Part shown: positions 48,155 to 61,400 of the stretch, one piece after another
Position numbering within the stretch: the stretch's first letter is position 1
How the letters are laid out: every line of letters begins with the position of its first letter
Assembly: GCF_037975245.1 (NCBI RefSeq)
Contig: NC_092578.1
Coordinates: forward strand, 18,947,321 to 19,011,320
From: Apostichopus japonicus
Lineage: Eukaryota > Echinodermata > Holothuroidea > Aspidochirotida > Stichopodidae
Direction of reading: 5' to 3'
Length of the DNA stretch: 64,000 nt
Notes under the pieces: generated by a model
Seen by the model: the letters and a program-made list of their open reading frames with translations, nothing else
Databases searched by the model: none
What the model was told of the DNA's origin: nothing
Made by a program: the position numbers and the translations under genes

Positions 48155-51100
48155 TCATTTATCAACTACCTCCCACAGGTTTGATAATGTGAATCCATCT
48201 TTCAGTTTCTCTATCGCAAGGCCCAGCTCCTCTGAGAACACGGGTGGTCTGTCCTTTTCTTTGTTCCCATCTGCAAAATATGCCTGTAAAGTATGAATTG
48301 AAAATTGTGGATTTCAATCCAACCCAAAAGAGGTGAACATATTTAGAAACTACTAACAATACTGATATACAGTTGTGAAGATACCAGATAGTGTCAAAGA
48401 TGGCAGTATCCATATTCATGAGTATCATAAGCTGGCCGTCCAATTAGGACAATCTTTGTCAATTGCGTTTTCATGGCATGCTTCAATCAGAGGCGTTTTT
48501 ATACTCCATTTTTTGATGGGGGTGGGGGGGAGATGCTCTTCTAGGGGGACAGGCAGAGTACTGCTTGACCCTATCCAAACAAGGCAGTCCCCCTCACCCC
48601 CACCCCTTGTTAATACTGGTGGAAAGGTGTAAGACTATGGTTTACCATACATCCAGATCTCTCCAGACATGGCTACCTAGCTAATTCCAAGTTTGAGCAC
48701 AGAAAAGACAAATTTTCAATAGTAACAGTTCGTCAACCATTCTGATTTAACAAGGCATATTGCAATTTTGTTTCACCATTTTCATTTAGAAACCCTCCAG
48801 ATTAATTTTTCCCCACAAAAGTTAAGGGAACACCCCACCCCCCCACCCACCCCTCTCCACTTAGACTGCTACCCAAGCTGCTTAATTGAGACTAACAGGA
48901 CAGGTATCAATTTGCCTGTTTATGTGCGAGGAAGAACAATCGTTCCGTTCAACAATCACAACTTACGGCAAACGCATCGGAGTGGTCCGCTTCGTCTACG
49001 ATGTCCACGTCATCTTGAACACTCTCGACTTTGAGGTCCTCTAGAACCTGCGGGTGTTCATCTCGTTCAAACTCTACCCCTAAGACGGGACTTGAACTGT
49101 AGACCCGGTGCAAAGATTGGATCTCTTTCACCGTCTCCTGCAGTTTCTCCATTGGATCGATACGGAACCCTAGGACGTACCCGCCACTCTGAGAATAGAT
49201 GCAACACGAAAACATATTAGAATGAAACACTTGTAATAGGAGTACTGCTTAGACTTAAGGTGGTTGTATGTTAATCAGTTTATAAAAACATAAATTTTCA
49301 AGATACTTATGCATATGAATTAGACCTTCTTTCATATCCAAAGTACATGATAAATAGTTAAGAACAGAAAGTGTCAGGTAGGAAGAAGGACCTTAAAGCA
49401 AGACTGACTTTATATGAACCATATCTTCAGTGAAATAAAGAAAGAAAAAACTAGACAGTGGAAAAATCAGAGAACAGAAAACAAGAAAGCTTGTTTAAAC
49501 TAGTATAATATATCCATATTAGAAATACTCGCTTCTGATTTTAGTTATGGGATTGAAGCTATTTATGAAATAACGGCAATTCTCCACATGAAAAGGGAGA
49601 TTTATAATATTTTCACCTCCATCACATGCTCTATCATTCCCCCTTATCCTACACTTCATTCCTGACTTTGAGAAATGGAATATTGCAAGTTATCTTCTAC
49701 ACATGAATTTAGAGAAATATATTTTTTAGACATATCTTTGTGAATCCTTACCTGTGATGATGTTTCCAGCACTAGAGCCATTCCAAACTTTGAATCTCTC
49801 ACTTTGACGGAACGCTTGCCACAAAGAAGGAAATATATTTACAAAATGTTTATCAAATTGCCAATCAGCTTTGATGCAAACAGATAAAAACTTAACTGAA
49901 ACATATTAAAATGAAAATTAGAAAAATACAGTTGTTAAATGGTTAATTAGTTTAAAACAATGAAACCACTCAAAAAAGTTAAACCAACCTAGTGTCTGTC
50001 CTTTGACAAATAATTTATCCAGTATTACAGACCAAACTGCTATGCAAAGTGGACAAGTTGCTATAGAAGTGCAAAGATGTATAGCAGGTTTTGTACACAG
50101 AACCATAGTATTTTAAAATAATTATAATAATAATAATAATGGACATTTATAAAAAAAAAAGACGCTCATGGCGCAGTGACACAAACAGTACGACAGGAAA
50201 ACAGTAAACATAATACAAGACAAAAATGCAAACAAAAATGGGCAACATTGGACAAGTAATTAAACAGTTTTCATCAAACAAGTCTTCAGAGAGCGTTTCA
50301 AAGAAGCAAGAGATGGACTGTGTTTTACATGTTCCGGAAGGCTGTTCCACAGAGAAGGGGCAGAAGCAGCAAAAGCTCTTTTGCCCCATGATCGATTTGA
50401 GCGATTTTCACACAGAATTAATTTATTGTGTGATGTCATGAAACTACGATTTGTAGAATGGCGAAGTTCTAACAAAATAGCGATATGATAAAATCAATAT
50501 TTATAGACAGAGTTCACAGCCTTCAAAACTAATACACAAAAATTGATCATGAAATTATTCCCTGGATCTACAATTCAAGAAGTAACTTCATCAGAACTAA
50601 AGAATGACAAGATCGACCGTCAATTAACCGAAACTGTATCAAGAAAAAACAATACAACACAGCCAGGGTGTACATAGCAATTTTAAGGTGCTTGAATTTC
50701 ATTTAACTGCAATATCCTGAAAATATTAGAGTTTATGTTTAAATGCTGTCATGCTTCTTATCATCTGTGTAGCCAATCACGTCATTTTGGTGCTGATAGA
50801 TAACTATGTAACATTAGAAATATTATGCCATGAAATGCACTCACCATCTGTAAATATGGCACGCTGACATTGAAGGATTCGTTGAGATTAGCATGCCACA
50901 CTAGTCTGACATTGGTGATAAAAAATGTACCTAGATTGCCCTGAAAAGTGAAATACAAAAATACTGATCAGGAAATGACGTACAAAATTCATGTTGCAAA
51001 CTTTGTTTAGTTTTATAACAAGAGAAACTGTCAATTAGAATACCAAAATATACAACACTGCCCTCCACAACCCCACCTTCAATATCTGCAACACTTGGTC

Positions 51101-54100
51101 ATGGACCTAGGGTTAACATATTTCTGGAGACGTGGGCTCTTTTTGTCTATCATTCATGAATCCAGGTGGATTTACAAAATTAAAAAAAAAAAATCTGAGG
51201 CTTTGGGTAGTTCTGACAAAGTTGTAATAAATAAAGTGAAGAAAACTTTATCGACTGTCCCAGCTAGGGATTTGGCCATCTCTAGAGTTGTCCATACTTC
51301 TGATTTTTGATATCATCAACATGGTTTTGTAAATTAATTGGATCAACTAGCTATTCATCATCTCCAAACCGCTTCAATGAAAACTTCAATAAAGAAAGGC
51401 AGAATATCTTCCCAAGAAACCACAACAGATTTCGAAACAATGTATGTTCCAGCTTCCCTTAAACAGCAATGATGCATTCTTCACTGAACTATAGAATATC
51501 AATTTCTTTTCTCCTTAAATGTCCATTTTCGACCCTTTATCCTCTCCCACCTCACCACAATCATTCCCCCTCCTCCATCCTCCCATTTGTTAATCTCATT
51601 TACTTGTGCTACAATCACATCTTCAAATAAAATATCAAAGGGAGAGATGTTAGAATGACATTATATATTACCTGATCACTTGATAAATTCCAAACACCAT
51701 TCACTTTATCATAAACTTGTTCAAGTGGTAACAGTCTTAATTGCTTATTCTCTACCACAGCGCCTCTTAATTTCAAATCCCTGTACAGTTTGGACGTCTC
51801 GTATGCCCTGAAAAAAAATAAGATTTTAACTTTTAATTTTGTCAGAATGTACAGTATTGATTGATAGGTATGTCTACTACAGCCTATTAAAGAGCAGCAG
51901 TATTTGACACTAACATCGATGATATGACAGAAGAAAATCAGAAACGAAAACATTGGATGGACGCAAGGAAGTCCATACCTTTAGTAATTTGTGTTGACTT
52001 CCTTTAATGCTTTGTCCGTGTAAGTTCCATTTATTTCCATTTGGACCAATTAAGTTGTGTTGTTTTAAAAACCGACAATACCTTTCATATATCGAAATAA
52101 ATATTCCCATGGATTTTAACATTTTTTTGAAAAAGGTCTGATATGAACCTGTGGACAGCTATGAAGGTAGTAAAGAGTCTGGGCGAGCCGGGGATGAGGT
52201 ACGTAAAAATAAACTCGAATCGAGTATTATTGCACTTGGTCAGAATGTACAGAGCCTCTGTTGTGCCACGTAATTTCTGCAAAGTATACAAACAAAGTAC
52301 TCAAAGTAGGTGAAAAGCAAACTGTTCGAAGGAAGCCCTACCTACGCACCCACCCCCTCCTTAAAAGGAAGCAAATGCAAAACAAAATATGTAGTGTGTT
52401 GATTTAGCTTGGCTGCAAACTTCTGAAGTACAGAGTATTTTCAAAATTAAGTTTGGAATTTTTCTTACTGTTATATTTAAAGACAAATAACTGCAAACAA
52501 ACTAACTGAACATGGTTTATGATTATGAGGTCTTTTCAAAAGAACACCTTTCCTTTGAATTTTCTTTCAAGATTAAATGTAATCTTTCGACAGAAGAAAC
52601 TTCCGACTTACCGAATTAGTTGTCCTTACATTGATATTGATGACACAATTGTACCCCACAGCTGTGAAGAAGATGAAGCAATAATAGTTTAAAAGAGGTA
52701 CAGTTTTACACCCTTGCTTGATTGTGACTTTGAATACAAAACTGCCGGCATTTATCTTAGCTTACATGTATTGACAAAAAAAGAAAACGAGACAGATTTA
52801 AACAGTGTTTGATTTTAAGAAAATCCAGAAGAGAGATACAATGGTTACTTACAAAGGTTGATGCGGGGCATAGAGTGGGAGTGCCACAATAGTCTAAGGT
52901 TTGTTATAATCAGCCTTCCTGTGAAATTTGAGAAGAAAAGAAATAATAATATATCCTTTAAAAGGATAGTCCAGTGAAAATTCTTTTTTTTTTACTAATG
53001 AAAGAAGAACAAACAGATAGAAGGAAATTTTAAGTCCATTTACTTTTAGTGTCTGGTAAATCTTATAACACATTCATGTAATAGTTGATATAACCAAAGT
53101 ATATCTGTTTCAAAAGAACTGAGTTTAGTTGGTGATCCTCCCCAAAACACTATCCTCTGCCACACCCTTCAATCCACCCCACCCCCGCCCCACATGAAAT
53201 GCAGTTAAGTCAGAGGGCACATGTATCTTATTTAGAAATGTCTAAATCCCTCCAAATTACCAAATACAAAAACTTAAGTATTTACTTTGAATTTCCACAA
53301 AATGTTATCTACTTTCCAACATATGGGCACATGGATCCATATCTTTGTAAAAATGACAACCTTCTGTTTTTACTAGTGTTGATGACGATGATAAGGAAAC
53401 ACTTACCCCTTTCTCCATTATTTCCTTTGGTATCTTCCACTGAGTCTAAAACATCCACTGGAAATTCTCCTGGTCGCATACCCATGCTCCTAAGATGCAA
53501 AATATCACTTTTTATAAAATTCAATTATTTGTAAAGATTGTAGCTGGTAAATATAAATTTTGAAATAAATATGATACTTGTACTAGATATGAAATTATGG
53601 AATAGCGCCTGGCTAAACTTTGTCTAAACATGATGACAAGAAAATGTTGACATATATGTTTATTAACTATACAAAAATATGTCCCACAAATGGAAAAGTA
53701 TACAGATCAATGTTTGAGTAGTCACTGGGATGAAAGCAGTAAGGGACAACTTAAAGCAAGTCTAACTTCACTCAAACATGTCAATGGGATTTTACTGTGT
53801 GATTCCCCTCGCACACAGTTAACTCAATGGAGAAGTCCCATTGATTTTTTGTGTGACAGTGAAAAGATTGTCAAAGCAACGATCTTCCAAGAACGATCTC
53901 ACAAAGTTTCGAGGTACTGGTGCAGTCAATCTACTTTGATAAATAGACAGTTTGAGTTCAACCATTTACTGGGTTGGAAATATGAAATCTTTTAGGCCTA
54001 TTTTGTTTTTGGAATATTTGGAAATACTTTTATTGTGCATTATTTTGGCATGACGGCAGCTTGGCCTTTGATGAAGGTCAATTTTCAAGCGGTATCGCGG

Positions 54101-54237
54101 CCATCAGCAGGGCACAATGGTCACTTCGAGCCCGGAATATATTTCAAAAAAAGTTGAAAATCTTACGATGGATTGATATCAAAGCGAACATCACGGTCTT
54201 CCCACAATGCATCGAAGGTGTTGGAACTGTTTGGCAT
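48155..54237 (-). CDS. BBS5: BBSome subunit BBS5
   Basis: BBS5 is a core subunit of the BBSome, the coat-like complex that moves membrane cargo in and out of cilia; its two PH-like domains bind phosphoinositides. Coding exons, 5' to 3': 54237-54167, 53489-53407, 52918-52853, 52661-52612, 52276-52149, 51807-51672, 50940-50845, 49814-49752, 49188-48967, 48283-48155; phases agree, giving 347 aa, close to the human length of about 341. Hallmarks in order: [13 protein letters not shown] (8-20), [15 protein letters not shown] (about 41-55), [94 protein letters not shown], then a C-terminal end [24 protein letters not shown]. Nothing is broken. The start fits the family N-terminus. No clear RFX X-box is seen just upstream. 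Identity is essentially certain. Confidence 0.98.
50118..50490 (-). mobile_element. 5'-truncated LINE tail (CR1/L2-like) in BBS5 intron 6
   Basis: The minus strand encodes [20 protein letters not shown] followed by a leucine/lysine helix ending LKRSLKTCL, the typical reverse-transcriptase C-terminus of CR1/L2-type non-LTR elements, then a stop and about 110 bases of 3' UTR ending in an (ATT)n tail (plus-strand AAT repeats at about 50120-50140). The rest of the element is missing; inert relic. Confidence 0.85.
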
Positions 54238-57200
54238 TTTGCTTCGTTATTGTTAAGCCCAAGAACATCCTACTGTAGAAAGTAAGTTTTGTGGACAAAC
54301 ATTATTGTACACATGTTGCAGGAATATACTTAAATTTTGAAGAAAACAACAATACATGTATATGGTTTATACAAGAACTTGTTCTCTCTAACATCATTAA
54401 ATTACCCAGGCCAAGGCTATGCCATCTTAAGCTAGTTATTTCTAACATACACTGCGAGCGCCCTTTGCTTCACTAGGCCTTGGTTACCTTTTAGATTTAA
54501 CACAGTATTCGAATTTAGGGAACACGGGAAACTACCGTGCATATTGGCTCAAGTTTTGGACTAATATGGGGTTCAAGGCCAGGGCTACTGCCACAATGTT
54601 CCTGTCGTGGAACCGGACCTTGTCAAAATTAGTCTAGGCATATGTTACAGTATTCGGATAGGTAAAATTGAATACGGTTTTCATTGACTTGAGTCTTATA
54701 TCATGAATGAAAATATATACACTAACAGAGTAGGTAAGAATGAGAATGCTTCTGTGGCATCCGACCAAAACTGTTATCCGTCTATAGAGAATATTTGGAA
54801 ATAGAAGCTAGGTTGAAATCGTAACGCATCTGGTTTCCAAGGACAGCAAGAATGTCAGCTAGCCGAAAAGATTGTGATATACTGCCCTCCATTAGTACTT
54901 CTCACTCGCTTATTACAACGTATCAAAACCATAGAAATTGATTAGGAACGCAAGTGATTTTCTTTGAATGCAAGTCCTGACATTTATTGTTTAGTTTAGT
55001 GAAACAAATATTATCTTCTCAAAGCTTTAAATAGCAATGAAGAGCAACTACCACCGATGGTAATCGCATTTAATGGTCTATTTCGTCCCAACATTACATC
55101 TGTAGGTCTTGAATTACAACATCTATCGCCTGCCAGTCATGACCATCCCATCCAACTTCAGTCATTCTTTATAAAGGTCTGCCCCCACCCCGTAATTGTC
55201 TCATTTGTCCACGGAATCATTTTACCCTCACCATACCGACTAACTCCTTCCCTCATTGCAATGAACATTAACAAAATTGGGAAAGAAATGCATTTAGTCT
55301 CAATACACAACCTGCCGCTCTATGCCTCTGCGTCCGAACTTCGGCCAAGCGTACTTAAGCGGACTCTCAAGTTACGCTGCAAGTACGCTTGATTAGGACG
55401 TAAATAAGGTCACCCAGACTGGTAATGTATACATCTTTATCCTACCTTGTGCAATAAGACCCCAGTTCCAATTTTTCCCACCTGCAGCTTCAAATGTTCA
55501 GATGTAAGCAACAATCTTGACTCTTGAGGGGAACAATCAGCATCTATTATAGCGAGGTCAATGTCCACCAATTTAATTTGTATACAAAATATTCTTGACC
55601 CATGAACTTGTAGCAGCTAAATTTCTTAATCTGTCTACATAAAAATCATATTCTTGTGCAAAATTAGCGACAAAACGAAATATGCGTTACGTCATATTCA
55701 TTTTGTTTACTCATCCGAGCAGTTGTAAACAACAACAGAGCGTTGCGAAATCATTTGTTTACATTATGTCGATGAGGCGCAGAGTAGCAGACGATCGTTG
55801 TACTGGTACAAAGTACAATGCTATGCGAAGTATAATAACAAACACTGACTGTAGCCTAGCCTAAGGATCATCACTCGGAAAAGTATGTTTTAACATACAT
55901 AGTACTAAGAATCTCAAATACTACTTGGTACATGAAGTAAACCATTTCGGACTGGGTTATTCAACGAACTGTTGCTTGTGAGTTGTCATAAACGAGTAAA
56001 TCGGCGACGCTAGCTTGTTTGTGTGGCTTATATAATGTAATTTCATGTGCATGCGAAGTATATGTAGCCATGCGAGTACTAATGCTACGTTAGGCAAGTG
56101 ACAATATTTTGGAAGTTAACTTCATGTTAGGTTATAGGGCTAGGCCTCATGGGTTCGAATTTAAGCTAGGTCCTTAAGAACAGAAGAAGCTTAGGCCTTA
56201 CTTAGGCCCCAACTTAAAGTAAGGTTATTATCACATACCACCTAACACTTACATTACTCGCCTACAACCTATTGGGCCAAGGCTATAGGTCCTAGCCCAA
56301 AATACTACTTAGCCAGACTAAGTTAGCCTATATAGAAAAGTGGTCCCAGGTATGATCAAGCCCAAAGTGGTTTTCCCCTTGTTATATGCCTATGATCTAG
56401 TTTGAGCATGTGGCATATTGTGTCCTTTGGTAAGGAAAACTCTGGCAACACCCAGAAAATTTTCTGAGTTGAATGTATGTGAACATAGGCTGGCCTAGGC
56501 CTAACGTAACATTTGAGGAGGAATAGCTTTTATGCTATTGTTTCTTCTGTCGAAATCTCAGCAAATAGTGAAGAAACATGTACAGTCCTGGCTATTGTAA
56601 GGCAGGGTTTTAGTTGATACTTATGTCTGGTTAGCGTGGGCGCTCATACACGAGATTATTCTGCCGAGGGTTAAGCCCGAAATATAGAGATTACACAAGA
56701 AACAGTTCAGGAGACGAATCAGATACTTCTGTCTTGTGATAAACTTTATTGAAGTGTTCAGACTCCAAAATAAGTACAGTAGATGGGATGAAACTTGAAA
56801 CAGTTAAACAATAAAGGGCCTAAAGAGATTAGAACTCAAACAATACATCCTTACAGCACGAAGACTAACTGAGAACTCTGGAATATAAAAATGTGCTTCT
56901 TTGAAGTCCGGCAAACTGGAATAAACAAGCAAGTACGCACACTCAGCTGATTGGCTGAAGTGCCGATAGCGACCAATAATATACTCTTGATTTGGACAAG
57001 CCAATCGATCGCGAACAGCTGAATGCAAATGTCTGCAAATATAATATCATGTCACGCACATAACGTACCCAGAAATACACACAAAAACCCGTATATTCTA
57101 TCAAAAACTAAGGATTCTGGCAGGGTGCCAACCAATGCTAGGAATAAGGTAACTAAACATAACCTTGAACTTTACATGACCTTGTATATACACCAAATAC

Positions 57201-57960
57201 ATCTCACACTATGGAGCAAACCAAGGCTAATGCAGATTACAAAACTTGATGTAAAGAACACAAAATTACAGTTGAATTAAAGTTTGGTGTTTTAGAGGAT
57301 GCAATGGCCGAGAACATCGCCCAAACCCTTCAGTTTCATGAGTAAAGTGTTGGAACCTAGTATGGTATGCAATGTATCATGACCAGTGCACTTAAGGTAA
57401 ATTTAATTTATGACATCACAGCAAAGTAAGATTGGAATTTAGTAGCAATTATTCTTTCAACATGTTTTGTCTCAAGTCTGAAGTCAAAAGAAGATGTATT
57501 TATGCTGTCCACAATTCAGTAATTATTATTTTTTTCTGTTAGGTAAATGATATCACCTCAAATGTTATATGTTTGCATCCAACATAAAGAATAATATTAA
57601 AGAAACCTCCCAGCATTCTTTCTAAACCTTACCTGTTTGTATAATTTTTCATCATTGTATGTAGTATATAGGATGGTTCATGTTCTCCTTATAGACTGCA
57701 TCACCATATGAATTTAAGATGCATTCCACTTAGACATAATTAAGGCAGCGCCATTAATGTACGATCAGTGAAAGAGAATGAAGATGCTCAAACAGAAATA
57801 TTCATTAATCTCATCAAAGTTTTACCAAAATATTTAAAATACAGATGTGCATGACAGACGTGTAGTACAAGTACAACAGCATGAGAAGGAGTAAAAATAG
57901 AATCACCCTTGAGTACCAGTGCAAGGCTCAGTATACAAGTACCAGTACATTATGTCATGA
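54238..57960. other. Non-coding region upstream of BBS5, TAGGCC-rich
   Basis: No assembled gene. TAGGCC/GGCCTA motifs cluster, with examples near 53995, 54474, 56141, 56191, 56206 and 56491, and local CpG is raised at 55300-56100. A short plus-strand frame at 55767-55861 (MSMRRRVADDRC start) could be a first exon but has no recognisable homology. A block at about 56620-57060 may be a repeat. BBS5 and any plus-strand gene here would share a divergent promoter zone. Confidence 0.35.
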
Positions 57961-57964
57961 TGTT

Positions 57965-58090
57965 ATACATACTTGTATGTATTTTAGATCCTCCTGCGAG
58001 CAGGAACTCGTGAAGAAGCCATCATTGGCTTATCAAAGCCGCAAGCTGACCGAAGTCAATCTCTTAGATTCATATTTAACGTCCATACAT
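57965..58090 (-). mobile_element. SINE family A, tail fragment
   Basis: The segment with GATCCTCCTGCGAGCAGGAA, GAAGAAGCCATCATTGGC and AAGCCGCAAGCTGACCGAAG matches the tail of the full copy at 59290-59556 with few differences. The tRNA-like head is absent. Minus orientation. Confidence 0.8.
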
Positions 58091-58137
58091 CCAGACGTCC
58101 ATACATCCATAGGTCCATACATATTTACCGTCCATAC
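58079..58137 (+). repeat. GTCCATACATCC short tandem repeat
   Basis: Repeated GTCCATACATCC-like units, about 12-14 bases each, abutting the SINE fragment. Possibly expanded from the GTCCAT end of that fragment. Confidence 0.75.
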
Positions 58138-59289
58138 TTCATTTCCAAATTGCCTGGATTATCAGTGCATAGCCCATTTGTGTGGTTACAATGACACACA
58201 ACTATGCTAGAATACAAGTACTCATTGCAAGTCTACTCCATCCAGATAAACAAATGCTCAAAGTGTCAGGATTCACCTCACCATGCTCAATCAACAAATG
58301 CATTACTCCCTCCTTTGATTGAATTGTTGTACTATCCACTTACCTCTGGTAAGCAATCCCTTCATTCACTCCCTCCCCCCCCCACACCACATTCCACCCC
58401 TCCCTCTAAAAAGTAGACCTTTGGTTTTTCAAATTGTAAATTGTTTTGTTCAACCATGAATACATTGAAAAGTAGGGAGTTGGGGGAGGGAGAGGGGTAG
58501 GTGCGAGGGGGATCTTCATGTTCCCCTGAAGGGTTAATAACACCCTATCATTACCGTGGTAATACTGAATATATGTTCCAATCACTGTTAAGTGTGTGGT
58601 ATTAGTAGATTTGCTAGATTCCCTATGTTCTTGTAAAGGTCACAGCTTGGCCCTGTTCTGCAATCCTGTACGTGACTGAACTTTGCAGGATCCTTACCTT
58701 AATGGTAGTCATTCCTATCTTTTATGTCCATGATAGATATCTGTTTATGATATTTGACAAAGACGGCATAAATAATGGATGCAGAAAGAAAGAGGGGAAA
58801 AAAGGGGGAAAAAGAAGAAAAGAAAAGAGAAGAATACATATATTCCAACAACTGAGTGTTCAGACTTTGCTTGCTTGAATTACCTGAGCAAACATGTTCA
58901 TAAAATTGGAAAACGTCATATATATATATAGCTTTCTTCATAAAAAACTTTTGCATCAAATAGTTTTTCTTTTCTCGATCTGCCAATTTCTTCAGTGATT
59001 TGTTAATAATTCTACTGCTGCTGTAGCAAACACTGTGCATTCTGTTAGATATCATATTGGCAAGGAAAGTTGAAAGTACTCTAATTTTATATGTTGTGGT
59101 TTATAGTCTGATGTAATGTGTTGGATGCTGCACAGTATTATCGAATGGTTTTATTTTCTATGCTACCCACCTAAACATACATACCAGTGTCTTTATTATT
59201 GTCAAGTGACACATCACTGACCAGTTTTTGTCTCCTCAACAACCACAAAAGGGGAAAAAAGGGGAAATTGTGCACTGGTCCTGGAAAAT

Positions 59290-59556
59290 ACAGCATAATA
59301 TATATATATATATGTATGTATGTATGTATTTTGGATCCTCTTGCAAGCAGGAACTCGCGAAGAAGCCATCATTTGCTTATCAAAGCCGCAAGCTGACCGA
59401 AGTCAGTCTCTTACATTCATATTTAACGTCCATGATTATGAATTGTTAATTGTCAACAACTCTGTAACTGGACGACATACATTAATCTGGGAGTGACTCA
59501 AACCGGGGACCTTATGATTGAAAGGCACCGGCGTTAACCACTGAGCTAACACTCCT
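59290..59556 (-). mobile_element. tRNA-derived SINE (family A), full copy
   Basis: On the minus strand a tRNA-like head has box A TTAGCTCAGTGGTTAACG (around 59538-59548) and box B GGTTTGAGTCA (59494-59504). AGGAGTG at the start can pair with CACTCCC at its end, as in an acceptor stem. A ~170-base body follows, with CTTCGGTCAGCTTGCGGC and CTTCTTCGCGAGTTCCTGC, ending in CATA/TA repeats (59299-59330). The T and anticodon arms are degenerate, so this is not a working tRNA gene. Confidence 0.8.
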
Positions 59557-60778
59557 ATCAACACTCCTATAAATATTCCTTCATTAAAATATTGTAAAAT
59601 CTAAGACTTTTTCAAATTCTTGCAAAGAAGGCCAAAGTGTGCTCAGTAAAGTTAAATAAATTAGTCAGATTATTGATTTCTTAATTTGGGACTTTCATGG
59701 AGGTGCCTGCCATTCACTCATTAAACAACAAATTTGTGGAAACCACCTAAACCGATTATCAGGACTCATTGATTGTTGATCAAACGTAGTAGTAATCTCA
59801 TCATCATGTTTTATGTCAAACTTTTTGGAATGTGATCCCCGAGCACGTTCCTCATTTTTCTGATTATTGAAACTTGATACGAGGCTTTAAAGAATTGTGC
59901 GATAAAGTTAAGAGCATGGTGAAGTGTTATGGAGACAGTATGTCATATTTGGGGTTCATGGCTCCTTGAATGTCCCTGTCACCAAAAATTAACGAAAACT
60001 GGCTGGCATACATTTAGCGAGAGTCACAATTGTTAGGCTTACTATAGGTAGCCTAACATTAGGTCATCATTAGTGTGTAGGCATCTTGGAAAACAATCTG
60101 GAATTTCACTCATGTTTTGTTTTTTTTAGTTTCTGGAACTTGATTTCCAAGCTAAATATTACTCTACCCCCTTCCCTCTCGCAATTATTATAACAATGTA
60201 CGCCGCTTTGCATTCTAATGTATTTTTTTCTTTCTTCTATTTTCAATTTCTTTGACATCATACCGAGATGGCTTGCAGCAAACATAGCCATCTACCATTG
60301 CCCTACTACCTATGTAAATAAGCTGTGCAAATTTATCGATTGAGTCAGGTTGCTTTCTTAAATTGGCACTTCAGGGACAGATGTCATGAATCAAAATCTA
60401 TTTGATAGAGGTTCAAGATGGCATGAACTTTGTTTTGAAAATCATGTCAACCTGTTAGAGGACCTTTGACCTTTACTTCCCACTACCCTGGCTGTAGGCT
60501 TCTGTAATTTCAAATATGTTTATTTTCATTAATTTTACTTCCCCAGTGAGTACATGAAACGGCAGAAAATTTACACTGTCTTCATTTATTTGTGTTCCAT
60601 GTTGGCCTGAGCAACAGTGAAAACATAAAAACAACAGAAAATAATTCGCAGGGTGGCTTGTTTTAATTCCGAGAGTTGATGGTCTGCTTGTAGCCAGGAT
60701 AAATATCAGATACCGTCTTCTCAAGTATATATGTTTTGAACTTACTCAAGTCAATCAATCTGCAAACTTTCTCTTAAG
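59557..60778. other. Non-coding stretch
   Basis: I see no exon, RNA gene or clear repeat; AT-rich sequence with a polypyrimidine patch near 60115-60130. Confidence 0.4.
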
Positions 60779-60887
60779 GTATCATTTCCCTGGAGGAGAA
60801 CTCTGGAGCTGCACACCAAAGTTGATTTAATCCTCCCTACACAGTTGGTGGACAGAAGAACCTATTTGGCTGATTTACATATAAATG
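60779..60887 (+). CDS. Candidate internal exon of an unassembled gene
   Basis: A pyrimidine tract and AAG acceptor, then 36 open codons (FPWRRTLELHTKVDLILPTQ and LVDRRTYLADLHIN) and a strong GTAAGTA donor. The composition looks coding and no stop occurs. Possible partners start with GGAAC after TAAATCTTTCAG at 61745 or 62226; both keep phase but reach stops soon. I recognise no family. It may be part of a plus-strand gene running through 55-64 kb, or a chance open frame. Confidence 0.3.
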
Positions 60888-61069
60888 GTAAGTATATTGT
60901 TTAAGTCTTTAGCATTGTTATTATGAAAGTTGAAAATTAAGTGAATCATGTTTTATTGCAAATAGTATTGTTTTATATATTTTTCCCCCAGTTTTTTATC
61001 CTCTTCCATATTACCCTAGATACTAAATGCGGGAAATATAATAATATTCTACTGTACATACAACCAGAT

Positions 61070-61400
61070 AATAATAATAATAATAATAATGTGAGACTTA
61101 GATAGCGCAAAATCAGTAGACAAAAGTCACTGCTCAAGGATTTTACCAAGAAAGCAGATTAATTTACAAACGAACAAGTGTAAAGATGGGTCTTAAGTAG
61201 ACTTTTGAATGTAGAAAGTTTAGAGCAAGTTCGAATGTGATCTGGTAACTTGTTCCAGAGATAAGAGCCAGAGTATTCAAAGCTTCTGTATGCATAGGTC
61301 TTCAAGCGTGATTTAGGTACAGTTAAATACAGTTTGTTGGAGGAACGAAGTGTGCGAGTTGGAATATATGGCAAGAGAAGTTGTGACAGGTACACAGGCT
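61070..61400 (-). mobile_element. 5'-truncated LINE tail (CR1/L2-like)
   Basis: Minus strand: PVYLSQLLLPYIPTRTLRSS, VPKSRLKTYAYRSF, GSYLWNKLPDHIR and FKSLLKTHLY, then a stop, a short 3' UTR and an (ATT)n tail (plus-strand AAT repeats at 61070-61090). This is the C-terminal end of a CR1/L2-type reverse transcriptase. Upstream, to about 61500, the frame is shifted and broken. It is a different copy and subfamily from that at 50118-50490. Confidence 0.9.

Noticed and set aside
52955-53010. AAAGGATAGTCCAGTGAAAA segment as a transposon end
   Set aside because: It resembles ends of some short invertebrate elements, but I could not find the matching other end in the window.
53690-53995. Plus-strand 101-codon frame in BBS5 intron 1
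   Set aside because: No homology; the segment contains a TCAATGGGA/TCCCATTGA inverted repeat and may be a small repeat element.
54238-54600. Search for an RFX X-box in the BBS5 promoter
   Set aside because: GTTACCTTTTAGATT near 54483 matches only the left half; no acceptable full X-box was seen.
55057-55392. Plus-strand 111-codon frame upstream of BBS5
   Set aside because: Composition is not convincingly coding and no family is recognised.
59494-59556. Possible functional tRNA gene
   Set aside because: Boxes A and B are present, but the T and anticodon arms do not pair properly and a SINE body follows.
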